Shown here: piece by piece, positions 22,025 through 28,384 of the stretch
Layout: the number at the start of each line of letters is the position of its first letter
Numbering within the stretch: the stretch's first letter is position 1
Source: Rhodovarius sp.
GTDB taxonomy: Bacteria; Pseudomonadota; Alphaproteobacteria; Acetobacterales; Acetobacteraceae
Direction of reading: 5' to 3'
DNA length: 37,662 nucleotides
Assembly: GCA_025057055.1 (NCBI GenBank)
Contig: JANWYF010000130.1
Coordinates: 1 to 37,662 of the forward strand
Translations under genes and position numbers: made by a program
The notes under the pieces: model-generated
Databases searched by the model: none
Told to the model about the DNA's origin: nothing
The model's input: only the letters and a program-made list of their open reading frames with translations

Positions 22025-22750
22025 TCAGGGCAGGCCCATCAGCCGTCCGAAGCCTGCCGCACCGCCGGCGATGCCGCAGCGCCGCAGGGCATACCAAGCC
22101 ATGGCCTGGTTGCTCGTGATGACCGGCAGGCCAAGGCTCTGCTCCAGCGCGGCGATCAGCGGGGCCGATCGGACCGCGGTGCAGGAGAGGAACAAGGCCT
22201 CCGCACCGGGGGCGGAGGCACCGAGGGCATCGCGCGCCAGCTGTGCGAGCCGGTCGGGCGGCAGCGCCGCCATCTCCGCATTGGTGGCCAGGCCGAGCAT
22301 GGCGCCGCCCAGCACCTGCCGGCCATGGCTCTCGAGGAAGGCGACCTCCCGCGCATGAACGGCCGCCAGATAGGGGGTGGCCAGCACCAGCCGCCGGGCG
22401 CCGAAGGCCTCCAGCGCGGCCAGGATGGCATCGGCGGTGGCGGCGGCGGGCAGGCCGGTGGCGGCGGCGATGCGGGCGGTGATGTCCGCCGCCATGGCGG
22501 GGGCGAAGGTCGACACCGCCGTGCAGTGAAAGCAGATGAGGTCGGGCCCGGCATCGGCGATGAGCCGCGCCGCCTCCTCGAGCCGGGCGAGCATGGCGAG
22601 CAGCTCCTGCTCGCTGCTGCCCCGCAGCGGCAACCGGGTGAAGACCGGCGCGACGCCTGAGGGAAGCAGGGCGCGCAGTTCGGCCTCCACCACCCGGTTG
22701 CCGGAGGGGATGAGGAAGCCGATCCGCGCCCGGTCACCATAGTCGATCAT
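22025..22750 (-). CDS. Asp/Glu racemase superfamily; maleate cis-trans isomerase / arylmalonate decarboxylase-like
   Basis: ARIGFLIPSGNRVVEAELRALLPSGV...LICFHCTAVSTF...ALFLSCTAVRSAPLIAALEQSLGLPVITSNQAMAWYALRRCG; two CTA catalytic-type cysteines. Confidence 0.9.
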   Translation of the reverse strand: MIDYGDRARIGFLIPSGNRVVEAELRALLPSGVAPVFTRLPLRGSSEQELLAMLARLEEAARLIADAGPDLICFHCTAVSTFAPAMAADITARIAAATGLPAAATADAILAALEAFGARRLVLATPYLAAVHAREVAFLESHGRQVLGGAMLGLATNAEMAALPPDRLAQLARDALGASAPGAEALFLSCTAVRSAPLIAALEQSLGLPVITSNQAMAWYALRRCGIAGGAAGFGRLMGLP

Positions 22751-23646
22751 GGGACGAGGGAGGCCCGCGCCTCGGCCAGGAAGGAGCGGTCGATGTAGTC
22801 CGCCGCGCGGCTGCGGGCGCGGGTCGGCAGGTCGCGGATCAGCGCGCTGGTTTCGATCAGCGCCTGCACGCCTGCCTCCGAGGCTTCGCCGTCGGCGGGG
22901 AAGATCGCCTCGCGCGTGTAGTGTTCCCAGGCGAGGTCGGCGTGGCGGGCCGACAGCTTCGCCTCGCGCATCGCGACGTGGCGCGCGAAGTCGCGGTCGG
23001 CGAAGAAGCGCTCATGCGCGCGCAGGAAGCCGCGCAGGAAGCGCAGCAGCAGGTCGCGATGGGCGCTGGCCCAGCCGAGGTCGACATCCAGGCTGGTGAA
23101 CTGGAAGTCTTGCCGCGGCGCGCAGAGGCGCACGAAACCCTGTTCCTGCGCGATCAGATCGAGCGGGGTGCCCTGCAGGCCGGCGTCGATCTCGCCGCGC
23201 TGCAGCAGCGCCCAGCGCGCCAGGATCGGTCCGCAGGGCACCAGCTCGTAATCGTCGGGCCAGGAGAGCCCGGCCTCGGCCAGCAGTTTCATGATCAGCG
23301 AGGAGGAGCCGGCGCGCAGCGAGGAGACGCCGATGCGCCGCCCGCGCAGGTCCGCGAGGCTCGCAATGCCCGGCCGCGCGATCAGCGAGAAGGGCAGGCG
23401 GTTGACGTTGCCGCCGATGATCGCCTGGCGCCCGCCGGCCTCAGCATCCAGGATGACATGTTCCGTCACGCCATAGGCGAGCTGCACATGCCCGGCGCGG
23501 AGGCGGTCGTTGACCTCCTCGATGCCCTCGATGTGCTCGATCGCGAGCTCTATGCCCTCGGCGGCGAAATAGCCGGCGTGCAGGCCGAGCCAGACCGGCA
23601 GGTTGAAGTAGTTGCGCGAGACCACGGCCATGGCGAGCCTGTCCAT
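22747..23646 (-). CDS. NMT1/THI5-like (ABC-type SBP fold) protein
   Basis: MDRLAMAVVSRNYFNLPVWLGLHAGYFAAEGIELAIEHIEGIEEVNDRLRAGHVQLAYGVTEHVIL...LRGRRIGVSSLRAGSSSLIMKLLAEAGL; 4-nt overlap with the racemase gene. Start refined to 23646. Confidence 0.85.
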   Translation of the reverse strand: MDRLAMAVVSRNYFNLPVWLGLHAGYFAAEGIELAIEHIEGIEEVNDRLRAGHVQLAYGVTEHVILDAEAGGRQAIIGGNVNRLPFSLIARPGIASLADLRGRRIGVSSLRAGSSSLIMKLLAEAGLSWPDDYELVPCGPILARWALLQRGEIDAGLQGTPLDLIAQEQGFVRLCAPRQDFQFTSLDVDLGWASAHRDLLLRFLRGFLRAHERFFADRDFARHVAMREAKLSARHADLAWEHYTREAIFPADGEASEAGVQALIETSALIRDLPTRARSRAADYIDRSFLAEARASLVP

Positions 23647-23741
23647 CGGCGATCCCCCCCGCCGGTTGCGACGTGGCTCAGGGTGGGGCGGAGGCGCGGG
23701 GCCGGCAAGGCGGCAGGCGCCAGTTCTTCGGCCAGGCCGAC

Positions 23742-23777
23742 AAAAAAAGGCCCGGCGATCCAGGGGATCGGCCGGGC
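23742..23777 (-). terminator. Rho-independent terminator (minus strand)
   Basis: Minus strand GCCCGGCCGATC-ccctg-GATCGCCGGGC followed by seven T (plus-strand A-run 23742-23748). Confidence 0.85.
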
Positions 23778-23846
23778 AGTGATACAGGGAGGCTTCACGT
23801 CTGGGAGACGAAGGATCCGAAGACCCTGCCGGCGCAACATGCCGAC
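23742..23846 (-). ncRNA. AbcR (alpha-r15)-like trans-acting small RNA candidate
   Basis: Minus strand CUUCGUCUCCCAGACGUGAAGCCUCCCUGUAUC...terminator: hairpin with CUCCC loop, a second single-stranded CCUCCC, and a terminator. Lies immediately downstream of an LsrB/VtlR-like LysR gene, as abcR genes do in Rhizobiales. -10-like TATCTT at 23853-23858 (minus). Confidence 0.7.
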
Positions 23847-23928
23847 GGCGCAAAGATAGGACCGCCGGCCTGCCTAGGGAAAAGGCAAGCCGGCGCGCCT
23901 GCCATGCGCCTTGCGCATGCGTTCGCGC

Positions 23929-24822
23929 TCAGCCATGGGATTGTGCGAGTTCTGCCACCAGGAAGTCGCGGAAGACGGCCACGCGTTTCGAGTTCCGCAT
24001 CTCCTCCGGATAGACGAAATAGGCATGGATCTTGGGCGCCTTGAGGTCGGGCAGGACCCGCACCAGCCCTTCGAGCTGGTCCTCGAGGTAGGACGGCATG
24101 GCGGCGAGGCCGAGGCCGGAGCGCACCGCGGCCATGATCCCGGTCAGGCTGTTCATCTCCACCGCCGGTCGGCGGTTGGCGCCGTTGCGGCGGCCGACCT
24201 CGGCCAGCCAGTTCACCCCCTCGACCGGCGGGCGGTAATCGCCCCAGATGATCAGCCGGTGCGCGTCCAGATCCTCGGCCCGGGTCGGCACGCCGTGCTG
24301 CTTGAGATATTCCGGCGCCCCGTAGACCGCCCAGTCGAAGGTCGCGAGGTGGCGCTGGATCAGGTCGGGCTGCTTCGGGGCATGCATGCGGATGGCGACA
24401 TCGGCCTCCCGCATCGCGAGGTCGAGGTCGGCATCGTCCAGCAGCACCGAGACCGAGACCTCCGGATAGAGGTCGAGGAAGCGCTTGAGCCGGGGGGCGA
24501 GCCAGATGCTGCCGAAGCCGGCGGTGGTGGTGATCTTGAGCCGCCCGGCCGGGCGTTCCCGCCCCTCGGTCAGCAGCGCCTCGGTCATCGCGAGCTTGGC
24601 GAAGACCTCGCGCACGGTGCGATAGAGGGTCTCCCCGGCCTCGGTCAGGATCAGGCCGCGGGCGTGGCGGTGAAACAGCGGCACCGAGAGGGCTTCCTCG
24701 AGCGCCTGGATCTGGCGGGAGACGGCGGATTGGCTGAGGTTGAGCGTCTCTCCGGCATGGGTGAAGGACCCGGCCTCGGCCACCGCGTGGAAGACGCGCA
24801 GCTTGTCCCAGTCGAGCGGCAT
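23929..24822 (-). CDS. LysR-family transcriptional regulator, LsrB/VtlR-like
   Basis: MPLDWDKLRVFHAVAEAGSFTHAGETLNLSQSAVSRQIQALEEALSVPLFHRHARGLILTEAGETLYRT...PEEMRNSKRVAVFRDFLVAEL; resembles S. meliloti LsrB from memory; located next to trxB. Confidence 0.92.
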   Translation of the reverse strand: MPLDWDKLRVFHAVAEAGSFTHAGETLNLSQSAVSRQIQALEEALSVPLFHRHARGLILTEAGETLYRTVREVFAKLAMTEALLTEGRERPAGRLKITTTAGFGSIWLAPRLKRFLDLYPEVSVSVLLDDADLDLAMREADVAIRMHAPKQPDLIQRHLATFDWAVYGAPEYLKQHGVPTRAEDLDAHRLIIWGDYRPPVEGVNWLAEVGRRNGANRRPAVEMNSLTGIMAAVRSGLGLAAMPSYLEDQLEGLVRVLPDLKAPKIHAYFVYPEEMRNSKRVAVFRDFLVAELAQSHG

Positions 24823-25796
24823 CAGGCGGCCTCCTGCCCGGCGAAGCGGCTGGCGGCCAGGAAGCGTTCGGCATCGAGCGCCGCCATGCAGCCGGTGCCG
24901 GCCGCGGTCACCGCCTGCCGATAGATCTTGTCCGCCACGTCGCCGGCGGCGAAGACGCCGGGGACGCTGGTGCGGGTGCTGCCCGGCTCGACCAGGATAT
25001 AGCCCGCCTGGTCCATCGCCACCTGGCCGCGGAAGACGGCGGTGGCCGGGTCATGCCCGATCGCGACGAACAGGCCATCGACCGGCAGTTCCGACACCGC
25101 TCCGCTGCGCAGGTCGCGCAGCCGCAGCGCGCGCAGGGAAGGGCGGGGCGAAGCATCGGGCAGGGCGGCCTCGACCACCGTGTTCCAGAGGAAGCGGACA
25201 TTGGGCCGGGCGAACAGGCGCTGCTGCAGGATCTTTTCGCTGCGCAGGCTGTCGCGCCGGTGGATCAGGATCACCTCGGCGGCGAGGTTGGAGAGATAGA
25301 GCGCCTCCTCGGTCGCGCTGTTGCCCCCGCCGACCACCGCCACCCGCCGGCCGCGGAAGAAGAAGCCATCGCAGGTCGCGCAGGCCGAGACGCCGAACCC
25401 CGCGAGCTCCCGCTCCCCCGGGATGCCGAGCCAGCGCGCCTCCGCCCCCGTGGCGATCACCACCGCATCGGCCAGGAACTCATCCCCGCTGTCGCCGCGG
25501 CAGCGGAAGGGCCGGGTCGAGAAATCGGCCGCGATCACCACATCCTGGATGATCCTTGCGCCGACATGCTCGGCCTGGGCCCGCATCTGTTCCATCAGCC
25601 ACGGCCCCTGCACGGCCTGGGCGAAGCCCGGGTAGTTCTCGACGTCGGTGGTGATGGTGAGCTGCCCGCCGGGCCTGAGGCCGGCCACCACCAGAGGGGC
25701 GAGCCCGGCGCGCGCGGCATAGATCGCGGCCGTGTAGCCGGCCGGGCCGGCGCCGATGATCAGAAGCTGGGTGCGATGGGTCGTAGGCACGGGCAT
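24822..25796 (-). CDS. trxB: Thioredoxin-disulfide reductase
   Basis: LLIIGAGPAGYTAAIYAARAGL...SACATCDGFFFRGRRVAVVGGGNSATEEALYLS...VFAAGDVADKIYRQAVTAAGTGCMAALDAERFL; CATC redox motif. Confidence 0.97.
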   Translation of the reverse strand: MPVPTTHRTQLLIIGAGPAGYTAAIYAARAGLAPLVVAGLRPGGQLTITTDVENYPGFAQAVQGPWLMEQMRAQAEHVGARIIQDVVIAADFSTRPFRCRGDSGDEFLADAVVIATGAEARWLGIPGERELAGFGVSACATCDGFFFRGRRVAVVGGGNSATEEALYLSNLAAEVILIHRRDSLRSEKILQQRLFARPNVRFLWNTVVEAALPDASPRPSLRALRLRDLRSGAVSELPVDGLFVAIGHDPATAVFRGQVAMDQAGYILVEPGSTRTSVPGVFAAGDVADKIYRQAVTAAGTGCMAALDAERFLAASRFAGQEAA

Positions 25797-25902
25797 GTCC
25801 AGTTCGCTGTCCGGGTGCGGGGCCCGGTTATTCGGCGCGGCAGGCTCTGCGGCAAGGCTCCTGTCCCCCCTGCGGGGCAGATCACTTGCCCCCGCGGCCA
25901 TT

Positions 25903-25917
25903 CGCAATGATATTGCG
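25903..25917. promoter_or_regulatory. Perfect dyad CGCAAT-GAT-ATTGCG in the trxB/lrp divergent intergenic region
   Basis: 15-bp inverted repeat with AT-rich centre, 38 bp upstream of the Lrp/AsnC start; candidate Lrp autoregulatory site. Confidence 0.45.
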
Positions 25918-25954
25918 CCTGGTGGCGCCAGCGCGCAACGACAAGTGGACACCG

Positions 25955-26437
25955 ATGGCCGGCAGGACGCAGCCTGAGCTCGACGCCGTGGACCTGCGCA
26001 TCCTGGCGGAGCTGCAGGCGAACGGGCGAATCACCAATGTCGAGCTGGCGCGGCGCGTCGGCCTCTCGGCCCCGCCCTGCCTGCGCCGGATGCGCCGGCT
26101 GGAGGAGGCGGGGATCATCCGCGGCTACCGCGCCCTGCTCGCCCCGGAACCCTTGGGCTTTGAGGTCACCTTCTTCGCCCTGGTCGGGCTCGAGTCGCAG
26201 AAGCAGTCGGCGCTTGACGCCTTCGAGGCCGAGGTCGCCGCCTGGCCCGAGGTGCGGGAGGTGCACATGATCCGCGGCGGGGGGGATTTCCTGCTGCGGC
26301 TGGTCGCGCGCGATACCGCCCACGAGAATGCGCTGACCGCCCGGCTGACCGGCATGCCCCTCGTCTCCCGCGTGACCACGCTGCAGACGATCCGCAGCGC
26401 CAAGGACGAGGGCGGCGTGCCTATCGGAACATCCTGA
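25955..26437 (+). CDS. Lrp/AsnC family transcriptional regulator
   Basis: LDAVDLRILAELQANGRITNVELARRVGLSAPPCLRRMRRLEEAGIIRGYRALLAPEPLGFEVTFFALVGL; N-terminal HTH and RAM domain. Confidence 0.95.
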   Translation: MAGRTQPELDAVDLRILAELQANGRITNVELARRVGLSAPPCLRRMRRLEEAGIIRGYRALLAPEPLGFEVTFFALVGLESQKQSALDAFEAEVAAWPEVREVHMIRGGGDFLLRLVARDTAHENALTARLTGMPLVSRVTTLQTIRSAKDEGGVPIGTS

Positions 26438-27434
26438 GGATCGCGGCCGGGTCCACCTCCTCGAGCCGGGGCGGGGTCCAGCGCGGGGCATTGTCTTTGT
26501 CGACCAGCACGGCGCGCACCCCCTCGCGAAAATCGGGATGGTCGTGCACCACCGCAGAGGTCAGGTGGAGCTCCTCGGCCAGGCATTCGGAGAGGGAGAG
26601 GCGGGCGCCGCGGCGCAACAGCTCGAGCGAGACGCAGAGGCTGGTGGGCGACATCCGCCGCAGCAGCGCCGCCTGCTCGGCCGCCCAGGGCGTGCCCTCC
26701 CGCTCCAGCGCGCGCAGGATCTCGAGCACGCTGGGCTGGGTGAAGCAGCGGGCGATGGCGGCGCGGTGTTCCGCGAAGCTGGCCGGCGGCAGCGGGGCGG
26801 CGAAGCGCTCCACCACCGCGGCATCCCCCCCTTCGATCAGCGCCGCGCGCAGCGCCGGCAGCCGTTCGGAGGGGACGAAATGATCGGCAAGCCCCGCATG
26901 CACCGCATCGGCCCCGGCCAGCCGCACGCCGGTCAGCGCGATCCAGGCCCCCATCCCCGGCGCCAGCCGCGGCAGAACATAGGAGGTGCCGACATCCGGA
27001 AAGAGCGCGATCGCGGTCTCGGGCATGGCAAGCAGGGCCCTCTCGGTGACCACGCGCGGCCCGTTGTGGACCGACAGGCCGATGCCACCCCCCATGCAGA
27101 CCCCATCGATCAGCGACACCCAGGGCTTGCCGAAGCGGGCGATGCCCTCGTTGACCGCGTATTCCTCCGAGAAGAAGGCCGCCACCGCGGCGCGGTCGCC
27201 GGCCAGCGCCGCCTCGCGCACTGCGCGCACATCGCCCCCGGCGCAGAAGGCGCGCCCGCCCGCCCCCTCAAGGATGACGAGGCGCACCGCCGGATCCTCC
27301 CGCCAGGCGTCGATGGCGCGCCGGATCTCGCGGATCATGCCGAGGGTGAGGGCATTGAGCGCGCGCGGGCGGTTGAGCAGCAGCCTGCCCGCCTGCCCCT
27401 CCCGCGTGGCGATGACCTCCGCTTCGGTCGACAT
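26421..27434 (-). CDS. Enoyl-CoA hydratase/isomerase family, 3-hydroxyisobutyryl-CoA hydrolase-like
   Basis: LLLNRPRALNALTLGMIREIRRAIDAW...GAGGRAFCAGGDVRAV...GFGKPW-like VSLIDGVCMGGGIGLSVHNGPRVVTERALLAMPETAIALFPDVGTSYVLPRL. Confidence 0.93.
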   Translation of the reverse strand: MSTEAEVIATREGQAGRLLLNRPRALNALTLGMIREIRRAIDAWREDPAVRLVILEGAGGRAFCAGGDVRAVREAALAGDRAAVAAFFSEEYAVNEGIARFGKPWVSLIDGVCMGGGIGLSVHNGPRVVTERALLAMPETAIALFPDVGTSYVLPRLAPGMGAWIALTGVRLAGADAVHAGLADHFVPSERLPALRAALIEGGDAAVVERFAAPLPPASFAEHRAAIARCFTQPSVLEILRALEREGTPWAAEQAALLRRMSPTSLCVSLELLRRGARLSLSECLAEELHLTSAVVHDHPDFREGVRAVLVDKDNAPRWTPPRLEEVDPAAILRMFR

Positions 27435-27540
27435 CCGGCCCCCCTCCCCCTCTCGGTCCGCTCGGCCGGGGTTAGCACGCCGGGCCTGCACGGACAGCCC
27501 CATCCGTGGTAAGCCTGCCCCTATTGAGGGAGGGATTGCC

Positions 27541-28269
27541 ATGTCCATTGCCGCCACTGCCGCGAAGCGCCGTTCCCTTCTGCTGGGGGCGGCGGGAAGC
27601 CTGCTGTTTTCGGGCCGGGTCTGGGCGCAGGCCGCCCCCTCCGGCCCGCATGTGCTGCCGCCGCTGCCCTATCCGCCCAACGCCAATGAGGCCGCGATCG
27701 ACACCCTGACCATGGAGATCCACCACCAGCGCCACCACGGGGCGCAGGTGGCCGGGCTCAACGCCGCGCTGCAGGGCCAGCCCGAGTTCGCGGCGATGGC
27801 GCTCGACGATCTGCTGATGAACCTCTCGCGCGTGCCGCAGAACATCCGCACCGCCGTGCGCAACAACGGCGGCGGCCATGCCAACCACTCCATGTTCTGG
27901 GAGATCATGGGCGGCCGCGGCGGCCCGCCCACCGGCCCGGTGGCCGAGGCGATCGCCCGCGACCTGGGCGGTTTCGACAAGTTCCGCCAGGACTTCAACG
28001 CGGCGGGGATGAGCGTCTTCGGCTCGGGCTGGGTGTTCGTCACCGTCACCAACAGCGGGCAGCTCGCCATCACCACCCGCCCTGGGCAGGACAGCCCGCT
28101 GATGGACGGGCTGCGGGTGCTGATGGGCAACGACGTCTGGGAGCACGCCTACTACCTGCGCTACCAGAACCGCCGCGCCGATTACCTGCAGGCGTGGTGG
28201 AACGTCGTGAACTGGGACAAGATCAACGAGCGCTACGCCGCGGCGCTGTCGGGCACGCTGCGGGTCTGA
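27541..28269 (+). CDS. Superoxide dismutase (Fe/Mn family) with N-terminal signal peptide
   Basis: MSIAATAAKRRSLLLGAAGSLLFSGRVWAQA... then LPPLPYPPNANEAAIDTLTMEIHHQRHHGAQV...NNGGGHANHSMFW...GQDSPLMDG...DVWEHAYYLRYQNRRADYLQAWWNVVNW. Confidence 0.95.
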   Translation: MSIAATAAKRRSLLLGAAGSLLFSGRVWAQAAPSGPHVLPPLPYPPNANEAAIDTLTMEIHHQRHHGAQVAGLNAALQGQPEFAAMALDDLLMNLSRVPQNIRTAVRNNGGGHANHSMFWEIMGGRGGPPTGPVAEAIARDLGGFDKFRQDFNAAGMSVFGSGWVFVTVTNSGQLAITTRPGQDSPLMDGLRVLMGNDVWEHAYYLRYQNRRADYLQAWWNVVNWDKINERYAAALSGTLRV

Positions 28270-28384
28270 ACGGTCCCGGCGCGGGGGTGGCGCCCTGCCG
28301 CCCCCGCCCTCGGGCGGCCTGCCCCTTTGCGGATCGGCCCTTCCGCCCCATCCTCCAACGCAGCCGAGGGAGAGAGAGTGAGCG

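Noticed and set aside
23647-23853. N-terminal extension of the NMT1-like ORF (MRRRHVAPAGSSDPSS...)
   Set aside because: It runs through the candidate sRNA and its terminator and has no leader-peptide character; ATG at 23646 is preferred.
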